From Acetobacteraceae bacterium (lineage in GTDB: Bacteria; Pseudomonadota; Alphaproteobacteria; Acetobacterales; Acetobacteraceae): a DNA stretch of 64,000 nt. Position 1 is the first letter of the stretch. Each line of letters begins with the position of its first letter. The stretch is taken from assembly GCA_947455205.1 (NCBI GenBank), contig CANGNF010000002.1, positions 1 to 64,000 of the forward strand, written 5' to 3'. This document shows, one piece after another, positions 45,386 to 53,363 of this stretch. The position numbers and the translations under genes are program-made. The notes under the pieces were generated by a model. That model was not told where the DNA came from, did no database searches, and was given only the letters and a program-made list of their open reading frames with translations.

Positions 45386-46345
45386 ATGGCCAGCGCCACC
45401 ACGCGACGTGCCCTACTGGTCGCCGCGCTGGCGGCGCCGGCCATTGCCCGCGCGCAGGGCCGCAGCGTGCGTGTCGTCGTCGCCTATGGCGCCGGCGGCA
45501 CCGCGGATGCGACCGCGCGCATCCTGTTCGCCCGGCTGAACGAGGTACTGGGGCAGAACTTCGTCATCGAGAACCGGCCGGGCGCGGCCGGCACGCTGGC
45601 CGCCGGCGCGGTGGCGCGGGCGACGCCGGATGGCACCACGCTGCTGCACGACGCGACCGCGCATTCGGTCAACCCGTCGCTGTTCGCGCGGCTGCCGTAC
45701 GACACGCGGCGCGACTTCATGCCGGTGTTCCACGCCATGGTCACGCCCAGCACGCTGCTGGCCAACAACGCCTTCGCGCCGAAGAGCATTCCGGAGCTGG
45801 TGGCGCTGGCCAAGGCGCAGCCGGGCGGGATCGACTGCGGGTCGCCCGGCATCGGCAGCCTGCAGCACATGTCGCTGGAGCTGTTCAACCGGCTCGCGGG
45901 GACGCGGATCAACCACGTGCCGTACCGGGAAGTGGCGGCGGGGCGGACCGACATGGTGGCCGGGCGCATCCCGATCATGTTCAGCAATGTGCCGGGCAGC
46001 ATGCTGTTCGTCGGCAATGGGCAGGCGCGCACCCTGGCGCATGGCGGCGCGGAGGCGGCCATCGACGTGCTGCCGGGCGTGCCCGCCATCAAGGCCAGCG
46101 TGCCGGGCTTCGAGAGCTACGAGTGGAACGGCGTGTTCGCGCCGGCCGGCACGCCGGCGGCCGAGGTGATGCGGCTGAACGACGGGCTGAACCGCGTGAT
46201 CGCGGAGCCGGAGACGAAGGCGAAGATGGCCGCGATAGGCTGCCTCGTGCGGCCGAACACGCCGGAGCAATTCGCCGCCAGCCTGGACGCCGAGATCGAG
46301 AAATGGGGCCGGATCGTGCGCGACGGCAATATCAGGGTGGAATAG
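45386..46345 (+). CDS. Bug/TctC-family substrate-binding protein
   Basis: 319 aa from ATG 45386, just after the hydratase stop. Signal peptide TTRRALLVAALAAPAIARAQ, then RSVRVVVAYGAGGTADATAR, NFVIENRPGAAGTLAAGAVA and VNPSLFARLPYDTRRDF. Third orphan receptor of this stretch, evidently co-transcribed with the hydratase. Directly behind its stop come two 57-bp tandem repeats. Confidence 0.92.
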   Translation: MASATTRRALLVAALAAPAIARAQGRSVRVVVAYGAGGTADATARILFARLNEVLGQNFVIENRPGAAGTLAAGAVARATPDGTTLLHDATAHSVNPSLFARLPYDTRRDFMPVFHAMVTPSTLLANNAFAPKSIPELVALAKAQPGGIDCGSPGIGSLQHMSLELFNRLAGTRINHVPYREVAAGRTDMVAGRIPIMFSNVPGSMLFVGNGQARTLAHGGAEAAIDVLPGVPAIKASVPGFESYEWNGVFAPAGTPAAEVMRLNDGLNRVIAEPETKAKMAAIGCLVRPNTPEQFAASLDAEIEKWGRIVRDGNIRVE

Positions 46346-46346
46346 C

Positions 46347-46452
46347 GTCCGATGGCTGGAGCGCCGAATGGCGCGGAAGGCTAAATCGGCCGCTTGAAAT
46401 GATGTCCGATGGCTGGAGCGCCGCATGGCGCGGAAGGCTGAATCGGCCGCTT
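46347..46452 (+). repeat. 57-bp period tandem duplication, two copies
   Basis: Bases 46347-46395 and 46404-46452 are 49-bp copies differing at two positions, starting GTCCGATGGCTGGAGCGCCG. Each contains a short GCGCC...GGCGC hairpin. They fill the gap between the Bug gene and the HD-domain gene and end about 15 bp before its start. Confidence 0.93.
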
Positions 46453-46467
46453 CTTAGGGAAATGAAC

Positions 46468-47058
46468 ATGTCGGATCAGCCGTACAGCATCGACCGCAGC
46501 AGCAACTCCCGCCGCAAGGCGGTGGAGGAGTGGCTGTTCGGCCTCGACTTGGTCAGCGCGGAGGTGCGCGACAATATCGTCACCGCCTGGGTTTCCAGCT
46601 GGGCGTCCAGCCAGCATGAGCGGCTGGAGGACATGCCCTTCACCCACAGTGGTGCCTTCTATCCGCTGATGCAGCACGTGAACGAGGTGACGCGCGCCGG
46701 CGTGGACCTGGCGCGGCGCGCGGCGGCGGATTGGGGCAAGCCGCTGGACATGGACAAGCTGGTCTCCATCCTTATCCTGCACGACGTGGACAAGCCGCTG
46801 CTCTACGTGCGGGACGGCGAGAACCTGGTGACCTCCCAGCTGTACAAGGAGCTGCCGCATGGGGTCGTCGGCGCGATGCTGCTGAAGGAGCTGGGCTTCC
46901 CGCATGAGGTGGTCAGCGTGGTCGCCACCCACGCCACCAACGCGCCGTTCCATGCCAGCACGCATGAAGCATATGTGCTGCACTACGCCGACATGTTCGC
47001 CGCCGACCACGCCATGCTGGAGATGGGGCGGCAGCCCTTCTATCAGCGCAAGCATTAG
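46468..47058 (+). CDS. HD-domain protein
   Basis: 196 aa. ATG 46468 is preferred over 46462 because AGGGA ends two bases before the latter but eight before the former. The HD-type metal motif is present: QHVNEVTRAGVDLARRAA with a first His, ILILHDVDKPLLY as the HD pair, then LPHGVVGAMLL and VVATHATNAPFH. This matches small HD phosphohydrolases of unknown substrate. It lies downstream of the Bug/hydratase genes across the tandem repeat, possibly in the same transcript. Confidence 0.85.
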   Translation: MSDQPYSIDRSSNSRRKAVEEWLFGLDLVSAEVRDNIVTAWVSSWASSQHERLEDMPFTHSGAFYPLMQHVNEVTRAGVDLARRAAADWGKPLDMDKLVSILILHDVDKPLLYVRDGENLVTSQLYKELPHGVVGAMLLKELGFPHEVVSVVATHATNAPFHASTHEAYVLHYADMFAADHAMLEMGRQPFYQRKH

Positions 47059-47133
47059 GCAGGCTGCGTCCGGCCAAGGCGCCTGCGCCCAAGGCCGTGA
47101 ATCGCTGGCCCGACTCCCCAAGCGTAAGCGTGG

Positions 47134-47152
47134 TCGCTTCTTTCGGAAGCGA
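47134..47152 (+). terminator. Hairpin between HD and nitroreductase genes
   Basis: TCGCTTC (47134-47140) pairs with GAAGCGA (47146-47152) over the loop TTTCG. It is followed by TCATGGTTTAG, not a strong U tract. It could end the transcript of the HD gene. The call is weak. Confidence 0.35.
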
Positions 47153-47195
47153 TCATGGTTTAGCTTGGGCCCAAGCATTCCCAGGGAACCCGACC

Positions 47196-48041
47196 ATGCC
47201 TGACAACAACACGCCTTCCGTCGCCGACCGCGTCGCCGCCGGCTTCCAGGCCCGCTACGCCGGCGCCACCCCCACGCCGGCCGGTATCGCCAATGAAGTG
47301 CTGGCGACCATGCTGAACCACAAGACGGTCCGCCGCTACCTGCCGACCGCGCTGCCCGCCGGCACGCTGGAGATGCTGGTGGGCGCGGCCGCCTCGGCGC
47401 CGACCTCCTCCAACCTGCAGACCTGGTCGGTGCTGGCGGTGCAGGACAAGGCGCGCATCGCCAAGCTGGCGGAGCTGTCCAACAACCAGAAGTTCATCAA
47501 CACCGCGCCGCTGTTCATGTGCTGGCTGGCGGACCTGTCGCGCCTCGGCCGCCTGGGCGAGACGCTGGGCACCGAGATGGAAGCGCTGCCCTACCTGGAG
47601 ATGTACCAGACCGCCGCGCTCGACACCGCCTTCGCCGCGCAGAACGTGGTGGTCGCCGCGGAGTCGCTGGGCCTGGGCACCTGCTACATCGGCGGGCTGC
47701 GGACCAGCCCGGTGGAAGTCGCCGCCGTGCTGGGCCTGCCGAAGAACGTGGTGGCGGTGTATGGTCTGTGCGTCGGCTACCCCGACCCGGCGGCGGTGAC
47801 GGAAGTGAAGCCGCGCCTGCCGCAGAACGTGGTGCTGCACCATGAGACGTATGACGCGGCGCTGGAGACCAAGGCCGTGCCGGAATACGACCAGGCGATG
47901 CTGGACTTCTCCAAGCGCAATGGCATGGGCGATGCGGACTGGTCGCAGCGGGCATTGTCCCGCGCCGGCAAGGTCGGCGGCATGAGCGGCCGTCACCAGA
48001 TGACGGACTTCCTGAAGACGCTGGGCTTCGGCATCAAGTAG
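47196..48041 (+). CDS. Nitroreductase-family NADPH-dependent oxidoreductase
   Basis: 281 aa from ATG 47196 with CAGGGA upstream. FMN-dependent nitroreductase fold of the NfsA/YwrO-like type: HKTVRRYLPTALPAGTLEML, AAASAPTSSNLQTWSVLAVQ, TAFAAQNVVVAAESLGLGTC, IGGLRTSPVEVAAVLGLPKN. It reduces nitro- or quinone-like compounds with NAD(P)H. It is convergent with the KGG gene and appears to be a single-gene unit. Confidence 0.93.
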   Translation: MPDNNTPSVADRVAAGFQARYAGATPTPAGIANEVLATMLNHKTVRRYLPTALPAGTLEMLVGAAASAPTSSNLQTWSVLAVQDKARIAKLAELSNNQKFINTAPLFMCWLADLSRLGRLGETLGTEMEALPYLEMYQTAALDTAFAAQNVVVAAESLGLGTCYIGGLRTSPVEVAAVLGLPKNVVAVYGLCVGYPDPAAVTEVKPRLPQNVVLHHETYDAALETKAVPEYDQAMLDFSKRNGMGDADWSQRALSRAGKVGGMSGRHQMTDFLKTLGFGIK

Positions 48042-48139
48042 CGCTGGTGCCGCTGGGGTGAAGGCCCCGGCGGCGTGAGGCGGTTGCGCGCGCGGCAGGC
48101 GCTCGGCGCCGGGGCGAATACCCCCGGCGCCCCCTGCGG

Positions 48140-48358
48140 CTACTTCTCCGGGGTGCGGCCGCCGTGGCTCTGCTGGCCGCCCTTGCGGCCTGCCTCGCTC
48201 GCCTTGGCGCGGTCGTTGGCGAAGTTGCCGGGGTTGTTTTCCTTGCCCTGGTGCTGGCCACCGATGTGGCCGGCCTCCTTGGCCTTCTCGCGGTCGTTGG
48301 CGAAGTTGCCCGGGTTGCCCTTGCCACCACCGCTGCTGCTGCCACCAGTATTGGCCAT
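48140..48358 (-). CDS. Small KGG-repeat stress protein
   Basis: 72 aa from ATG 48358 with AGGG upstream. It has two copies of the KGG/stress-induced motif (GNPGNFANDREKAKEAGHIG and NNPGNFANDRAKASEAGRKG), very hydrophilic, with no Cys or Trp. It resembles YciG/GsiB-type proteins linked to desiccation and general stress. Cytoplasmic and probably disordered. Confidence 0.9.
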   Translation of the reverse strand: MANTGGSSSGGGKGNPGNFANDREKAKEAGHIGGQHQGKENNPGNFANDRAKASEAGRKGGQQSHGGRTPEK

Positions 48359-48492
48359 TGTCCGTTTTCCCTGTGCTTGTTGTGCTGGCCCCCCGGCCAA
48401 TCACCGTCCCGCCAGCGAGAACGCCCCGCGCGCCCGCGGTTTCCCATTCTTGTGCGAACGCGCTAGCGTTTTTGCGGTTGACGGAGGGAACA

Positions 48493-49890
48493 ATGGCGCT
48501 TGCATCACCGGCTGAGATCCTGGCTTCGCTGTGGCGCCAGGCGGGGTTGCCGCCCACCGCCATGCCCGCGGTGGCGCTGACCGGCGCCGAGCCGGCGCTG
48601 CCTTCCTCCTTCCGTGTCGGCGCCGCGGCGCAGGCGACGGTCGCGGCCTCCGGCGCGGCGGCGGCGGCCATCTGGCAGCGGCGCAGCGGCCAGGCGCAGC
48701 AGGTGAGCGTGGAGATGCGCCACGCCGCGGTGGAGTTCCACAGCGAGCACTACCTGAAGCTGACCGGGCACCAGGCCGCCGACCCCTGGGACAGCATCGC
48801 CGGCACCTACACCTGCGGTGATGGCCGCGTCGTCCGGCTGCACACCAACTTTCCGCATCATCGCGCCGGCATCCTGAAGCTGCTGGGCTGCGAGGGCACG
48901 CGCCCGGCGGTGACCGCCGCGCTGGGCAAGTGGCAGGGCTTTGCCTTCGAGGACGCCGCCGCCGCGGCCGGCATGTGCGTGACCGCCATGCGGAGCTTCG
49001 CGGAGTGGGACGCGCATCCGCAGGGCCAGGCGGTGGCCGGGCTGCCGGTGCTGGAACTGGTGAAGATCGGCGACGCCCCGCCGACGCCGCTGCCCGCCGC
49101 CGGCAGCCGCCCGCTGGAGGGCGTGCGCGTGCTGGAATTGACCCGCGTCATCGCCGGGCCGGTCGGCGGGCGCACGCTGGCGGCGCATGGGGCGGAGGTG
49201 CTGCACATCAGCGCGCCGCACCTGCCGGCCTTCGACCACCTGAACGTGGACGTGAACCGCGGCAAGCGCAGCGCGCAGCTGGATCTGCGCGATGAAGCCG
49301 CGCGCGAGACGCTGCGGGCCCTGGCGGCACAGGCGGATGTCTTCGTGCAGGGCTATCGGCCCGGCGCCGTCGCCAGCCATGGCTTCACGCCGGAGGCGAT
49401 GGCGGCGCTGCGGCCGGGCATCATCTGCACCTCGCTGAGCGCCTATGGCGGGGTCGGGCCGTGGGGTGACCGGCGCGGCTTCGACAGCCTGGTGCAGACC
49501 GCCAGCGGCTTCAACCATGCCGAGGCGCTGGCTGCCGGCGTGGCCCCGCCCAAGGTGCTGCCCTGCCAGGCGCTGGACCACGCCAGCGGCTTCTTGCTCG
49601 CCTTCGGCACCATGGCGGCGCTGCTGCGGCGGGCGGAGGAGGGCGGGTCCTGGCTGGTGAAGGTCTCGCTGGCCGGCACCGGCTGGTGGCTGCGCAACCT
49701 CGGCCGGCTGGAGAATGGCTTTGCCGCAGATGCGCCGGGCTTCGCGGATGTGCAGCCCTGGTGCGAGCGGACGCAGACCGGCTTCGGCGAACTGACCGCG
49801 CTGCGCGACGCCGCGGTGCTGAGCGCCACGCCGAGCCATTGGGCGCTGGGCTCGGTGCCGCTGGGCACCCATGCGGCGGCGTGGGCATAG
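48493..49890 (+). CDS. Class III CoA-transferase with extra N-terminal half-domain
   Basis: 465 aa from ATG 48493 behind GGAGGG. The usual CaiB N-terminus (PLEGVRVLELTRVIAGPVGG) appears only near residue 210, followed by NRGKRSAQLDLRDEAARETL, VFVQGYRPGAVASHGF and SLSAYGGVGPWGDRRGFDSL. The first 207 residues (LPSSFRVGAAAQATVAASGA, RSGQAQQVSVEMRHAAVEFH) look like the C-terminal part of the same fold, so the protein may be an internal duplication or permuted arrangement. It catalyses CoA transfer; substrate unknown. It is convergent with the MaoC gene. Confidence 0.88.
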   Translation: MALASPAEILASLWRQAGLPPTAMPAVALTGAEPALPSSFRVGAAAQATVAASGAAAAAIWQRRSGQAQQVSVEMRHAAVEFHSEHYLKLTGHQAADPWDSIAGTYTCGDGRVVRLHTNFPHHRAGILKLLGCEGTRPAVTAALGKWQGFAFEDAAAAAGMCVTAMRSFAEWDAHPQGQAVAGLPVLELVKIGDAPPTPLPAAGSRPLEGVRVLELTRVIAGPVGGRTLAAHGAEVLHISAPHLPAFDHLNVDVNRGKRSAQLDLRDEAARETLRALAAQADVFVQGYRPGAVASHGFTPEAMAALRPGIICTSLSAYGGVGPWGDRRGFDSLVQTASGFNHAEALAAGVAPPKVLPCQALDHASGFLLAFGTMAALLRRAEEGGSWLVKVSLAGTGWWLRNLGRLENGFAADAPGFADVQPWCERTQTGFGELTALRDAAVLSATPSHWALGSVPLGTHAAAWA

Positions 49891-49914
49891 GCCCACGCAC
49901 GCCTGCGGCGGCTG

Positions 49915-50370
49915 CTACTCGTAGACCATGCTCAACGTCTCGGCGACCAGCGCCGGGCGGTCACTGCCCTCGACCTCCACGCTGGCTTCCATGGTCAGTT
50001 GGGCGCCGCCCGGCTTCGGCTCAACATGCTTCAGCGTCAGGTGGCCGCGCACCCGGCTGCCGGCCGGCACCGGCGCGGTGAAGCGCACCTTGTTGCTGCC
50101 GTAGTTCACGCCGCGGCTGCGCTTCTTCACCCGGAAGATGCTCTGGTTCAGCTTGGGCAGCAGGCTCAGCGTCAGGTAGCCATGGGCGATGGTCTTACCG
50201 TTCGGCATTTCCTTCTTCGCGCGCTCGACATCGATGTGGATCCACTGGTGGTCGCCGGTGGCCTCGGCGAACTTGTCGATCATGGCCTGGTCCACCAGCA
50301 GCCATTCGCCATGGCCCAGCTTCTTGCCGACATAGGCCTTCAGCGCCTCGATATCCTCGACTTCAAGCAT
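49915..50370 (-). CDS. MaoC-like dehydratase
   Basis: 151 aa from ATG 50370 with GGAGGG ten bases upstream. Hot-dog fold with the hydratase-2 motif FAEATGDHQWIHIDVERAKK and IAHGYLTLSLLPKLNQS, holding the catalytic Asp and His. It hydrates or dehydrates an acyl-CoA or acyl-ACP. It stands alone between a convergent CoA-transferase and a divergent phosphoesterase. Confidence 0.93.
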   Translation of the reverse strand: MLEVEDIEALKAYVGKKLGHGEWLLVDQAMIDKFAEATGDHQWIHIDVERAKKEMPNGKTIAHGYLTLSLLPKLNQSIFRVKKRSRGVNYGSNKVRFTAPVPAGSRVRGHLTLKHVEPKPGGAQLTMEASVEVEGSDRPALVAETLSMVYE

Positions 50371-50512
50371 TGCGTTCCCTCCTGCATGCGGAGCCTGACC
50401 GCCCAAGGCATGATGCCGCAGGGCGTGAACCAGCCTCCCTCGTTCCGCGGAATTGCTGGCATATCGGCGGCGGCTTGGCCAGCGGGGCGGGCGGGTGTAT
50501 CCGCGACGGAGC

Positions 50513-51229
50513 ATGCGCTTTCACCCCGCTCCTGGCCGGCTCGACGCCGGCCGCCGTGTCTATGCCATCGGCGATGTGCATGGCTGCGACCGCCAACTGG
50601 CCGAACTGCACGCCCTGGTCGCCGCCGACCTGAAGCAGCGCCCGTGCAAGCTGGTGACGCTGGTGCATATCGGCGACTACGTGGACCGCGGGCCGGACAG
50701 CGCCGGCGTGGTGCGGCGCCTGATGCAGGGCAGCCCGGCGCGCGGCCTCAACGTGGTCAACCTGATGGGCAACCATGAGCGCACCATGCTGGACGCGCTG
50801 TCCGGCCAGCGCGCGGCGGCGACGGACTGGCTGTACTCGGGTGGCCGCCAGGCGCTGGAGAGCTGGGGGATCGACGCCGATGCCCGCCCGCCCGCCGAAT
50901 GGGCGGAGGCGATCCCTGCCACGGAGCAGCACTTCATCGCCAAGCTGGCGCTGTGCCATGAGGAGGGCGGCTACTTCTTCGCCCATGCCGGCGTGCGCCC
51001 GGGGGTGCCGCTGTACGAACAGGCCGCCGAGGACCTGCTGCGGATCCGCCACGCCTTCCTAACCTCCGAGGCGGAGCATGGCGCCGTGGTGGTGCATGGC
51101 CACACGCCGGTGCGGCATGGGCCGGAGGTCTACGCCAACCGCATCAACATCGACACCGGTGCGGTCTTCGGGCGGGAGCTGACCTGCCTGGTGCTGGAAG
51201 AGGATCGCCTGGCCTTCATGCAGGCCTGA
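50513..51229 (+). CDS. Metallophosphoesterase (serine/threonine phosphatase-like)
   Basis: 238 aa from ATG 50513; CGGAG sits only two bases before, so initiation may be weak or start elsewhere. It carries the complete metallophosphatase signature: IGDVHGCDRQL, HIGDYVDRGPDS, MGNHERTML, FFAHAGVRPGVPL, VVVHGHTPVR. It is similar to PrpA/PrpB-type bacterial phosphatases acting on phosphoproteins or nucleotides. The small membrane protein behind it is convergent. Confidence 0.92.
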   Translation: MRFHPAPGRLDAGRRVYAIGDVHGCDRQLAELHALVAADLKQRPCKLVTLVHIGDYVDRGPDSAGVVRRLMQGSPARGLNVVNLMGNHERTMLDALSGQRAAATDWLYSGGRQALESWGIDADARPPAEWAEAIPATEQHFIAKLALCHEEGGYFFAHAGVRPGVPLYEQAAEDLLRIRHAFLTSEAEHGAVVVHGHTPVRHGPEVYANRINIDTGAVFGRELTCLVLEEDRLAFMQA

Positions 51230-51235
51230 CCCGCT

Positions 51236-51433
51236 TCAGCCCAGCGCGACGTACATCACCCAGGCCAGCAGCGCGGTGCCACCGATGACGATGGCGCCGC
51301 TGCCCAGGAAGGCCAGCACATCGCTGGCGCGGCTTTCGCCTTCCTCCGGATGCGCCACGCCGCGGTGGACGCGGGGCGGCGGCATCTCGCCCAGGTGGGA
51401 CTGGTAGGTGGTTTGGCGAGGGGGTGAGGCCAT
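51236..51433 (-). CDS. Small single-pass membrane protein
   Basis: 65 aa from ATG 51433 with CCGGAGG nine bases before. The N-terminal 40 residues are hydrophilic, then one hydrophobic helix (VLAFLGSGAIVIGGTALLAW) reaches nearly to the C-terminus. No family recognised. The clear Shine-Dalgarno and the single clean helix support a real gene. It lies about 180 bp downstream of rpsU on the same strand. Confidence 0.65.
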   Translation of the reverse strand: MASPPRQTTYQSHLGEMPPPRVHRGVAHPEEGESRASDVLAFLGSGAIVIGGTALLAWVMYVALG

Positions 51434-51584
51434 GGTTCATGCCTCCGGCGGAAAGGGCGCTGGGGCGTGAACGCGGCAACACGGCCGGCGACGCAGCCGG
51501 GCCGTTGAAAAGGCTGAAGGCCCAGAAATGGCAAAACCGCGGACCACGGGAAACCCGTGCCGCGGCTGCCATTCAGTCCGTAAC

Positions 51585-51604
51585 GCCGCCCCGGTGGGGG
51601 CGGC
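51585..51604 (-). terminator. Hairpin just after rpsU
   Basis: GCCGCCCC (51585-51592) pairs with GGGGCGGC (51597-51604), starting nine bases past the rpsU stop on the minus strand. It is followed by GTTACGG rather than a U run. A second GC hairpin (around 51537-51570) lies further on. Probable rpsU transcript end or stabiliser. Confidence 0.45.
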
Positions 51605-51613
51605 AGCGCGGGC

Positions 51614-51817
51614 TCAGAAGCCTTCACGCTCCAGGCGCTTGCGCTCCACCTTGCGGGCGCGACGAACGGCCTCGGCGGCCTCGCGGGCGCGGCGCTCGGA
51701 GGGCTTCTCGTAGTGCCGGCGGAGCTTCATCTCCCGGAACACGCCTTCGCGCTGCAGCTTCTTCTTGAGCGCCTTCAGCGCCTGGTCAATGTTGTTGTCA
51801 CGAACGACGACTTGCAC
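51614..51817 (-). CDS. rpsU: 30S ribosomal protein S21
   Basis: 67 aa from GTG 51817 (read [20 protein letters not shown]), chosen because AGGAGG lies about ten bases upstream and family members start exactly here; the longer open frame to 51997 is not conserved-looking. It ends in the basic tail [17 protein letters not shown]21 sits at the 30S platform and helps initiation. It is divergent from def/COQ9 by about 190 bp. Confidence 0.97.
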   Translation of the reverse strand: MQVVVRDNNIDQALKALKKKLQREGVFREMKLRRHYEKPSERRAREAAEAVRRARKVERKRLEREGF

Positions 51818-52010
51818 GCGGCACAACCTCCTGCGGCCCTTTGGCCATGGGGTGGGATAAATAGGGCAACACGCCAGACGAGGGCACGGCCAAGGGCTGT
51901 AAAGCCCCTCGCCAAACCCCCGATCCAGCGCGAATGGGAACCTCTTAGCATGATTCGCTCGCGCGCCGGAAGCCCTCGCGGAAAGGCAGTTCCGCACTTA
52001 CCTTGAGGGC

Positions 52011-52511
52011 ATGGCGATCCTCAAGATAGCCCGCATGGGCCACCCGGTGCTGCTGCGGCAGGCCGAGCATATCCCCGACCCGACCCTGCCGGAGCTGCGC
52101 CGCTTGGTGCGCGACATGGCCGAGACCATGCTGGATGCCGGCGGCATCGGCCTGGCTGCGCCGCAGGTGCACCTGCCGCTGCGCCTGTTCATCTGGCGCA
52201 ACGGGGATGAGGTGGCGGCGCTGTTCAACCCGGTGCTGGCCCCGCTGGGGGAGGAGATGGAGACCGCCTGGGAGGGCTGCCTTTCCATCCCCGGCCTGCG
52301 CGGCGCCGTCACCAGGCCCAGCCGCATCACCTTCACTGGCCTGGATGCCGAGGGCGAGCCGGTGGAGGGCGAGGCCGAGGGCATCGCCGCCCGGGTGATG
52401 CAGCACGAGACGGACCACCTGAACGGTGTGCTCTACCCGATGCGGATGACCGATCTCAGCCGCTTCGGCTTTGTCGAGGAACTGGCCCGCGTGCAGGAGC
52501 AGAAGCGATGA
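52011..52511 (+). CDS. def: Peptide deformylase
   Basis: 166 aa with all three family motifs: GIGLAAPQ at 45-52, EGCLS at 88-92 (Cys metal ligand) and HETDH at 132-136 (His-Glu-x-x-His metal/catalytic site). It removes the N-formyl group from nascent proteins. It overlaps the COQ9 start by four bases (ATGA). Shorter at the C-terminus than type I enzymes such as E. coli's only slightly. Other def copies may exist elsewhere in the genome. Confidence 0.95.
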   Translation: MAILKIARMGHPVLLRQAEHIPDPTLPELRRLVRDMAETMLDAGGIGLAAPQVHLPLRLFIWRNGDEVAALFNPVLAPLGEEMETAWEGCLSIPGLRGAVTRPSRITFTGLDAEGEPVEGEAEGIAARVMQHETDHLNGVLYPMRMTDLSRFGFVEELARVQEQKR

Positions 52512-53068
52512 GCGACGCCGCGATTTGCGCCATGCTGCCGATTGCGGCCCGGCAGGGCTGGACCTGGTCCACGCTGCGCGCCGGCATGGCCGCCGCCGGG
52601 GAGGACCCGGCCCTGGCGGAAAGCGCCTTTCCGGGCGGCCCGGTCCAGGCAATTGCGGCGTGGAGCGAACTGGCCGACGGCGCCATGCTGGCCGCGGCCG
52701 GGGATGTCTCCGCCTTGCGGGTGCCGGCCCGGGTGCGGCGGCTTGTGGAGTTGCGGCTGCACCAAGTGGCGCCGCACAAGCCGGCGCTGCGGGTGGCGCT
52801 GGCGCACCTGGCGCTGCCGTGGAATGCCGGGCTGGCGCTGCGTCTGGCGGCGCGCACCACGGATGCGATGTGGCGCGGCGCCGGCGATCGCTCGGCCGAT
52901 TTCTCCTGGTACACGCGCCGCCTGTCGCTCGGCGCCATCTACGGCGCCACCCTGGCCTGGTGGCTGCGCGACGACGACGCGGCGGTGGAGCCGGCGCTGG
53001 CCTTCCTGGACCGCCGGCTGGCGGAACTGGCCCGGCTGCAGCGGCCGAAGCGCCCCGCCCCACCGTGA
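52508..53068 (+). CDS. COQ9 family ubiquinone-biosynthesis protein
   Basis: 186 aa. Helical, TetR-like layout with the COQ9 C-terminal features (YTRRLSLGAIYGATLAWWLR, ALAFLDRRLAELARLQ). In alphaproteobacteria this family is known as the rpsU-divergently transcribed protein, and here rpsU is indeed divergent 0.7 kb away with def between. It binds lipids and assists ubiquinone hydroxylation with COQ7 (family knowledge). It is translationally coupled to def. Confidence 0.93.
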   Translation: MSDAAICAMLPIAARQGWTWSTLRAGMAAAGEDPALAESAFPGGPVQAIAAWSELADGAMLAAAGDVSALRVPARVRRLVELRLHQVAPHKPALRVALAHLALPWNAGLALRLAARTTDAMWRGAGDRSADFSWYTRRLSLGAIYGATLAWWLRDDDAAVEPALAFLDRRLAELARLQRPKRPAPP

Positions 53069-53137
53069 GCGGCCGCGCCTGAACCAATCGCGCGGCAGTG
53101 GCGTTAGCGGTGCACGGAGAAGAAAGGAACGCACCCC

Positions 53138-53215
53138 ATGCGCGGCATGTTGCTCTGGCTGCTCGGCATCCCCATTCCGATATTGATCCTGCTGTATCTG
53201 TTCCACGTCATCTGA
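53138..53215 (+). CDS. 25-aa membrane microprotein
   Basis: The ORF reads MRGMLLWLLGIPIPILILLY and ends LFHVI at TGA 53213-53215. AAAGGAA lies about nine bases before the ATG. Apart from the Arg at position 2 it is a single hydrophobic helix with a Pro-Ile-Pro kink. I recall similar tiny open frames in other alphaproteobacteria, but no function. It follows COQ9 by 70 bp. Confidence 0.65.
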   Translation: MRGMLLWLLGIPIPILILLYLFHVI

Positions 53216-53363
53216 ATTTCTTGCCGGCCGAGTCGCCAGGGCCGGCAATACGCCTTCCTCACATTCGCGCGACCGGTTAAAACCGCCCCCTGAGGGAGCG
53301 GCTGCCGGCTTTTTGGGCTCTGGCCATCATGTGCTCCCACAACTGCGTTGGGAGATAGGCGCG

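Noticed and set aside
51945..53087. A 380-codon minus-strand frame opposite def and COQ9
   Set aside because: def and COQ9 have definite motifs on the plus strand; the antisense product is low-complexity.
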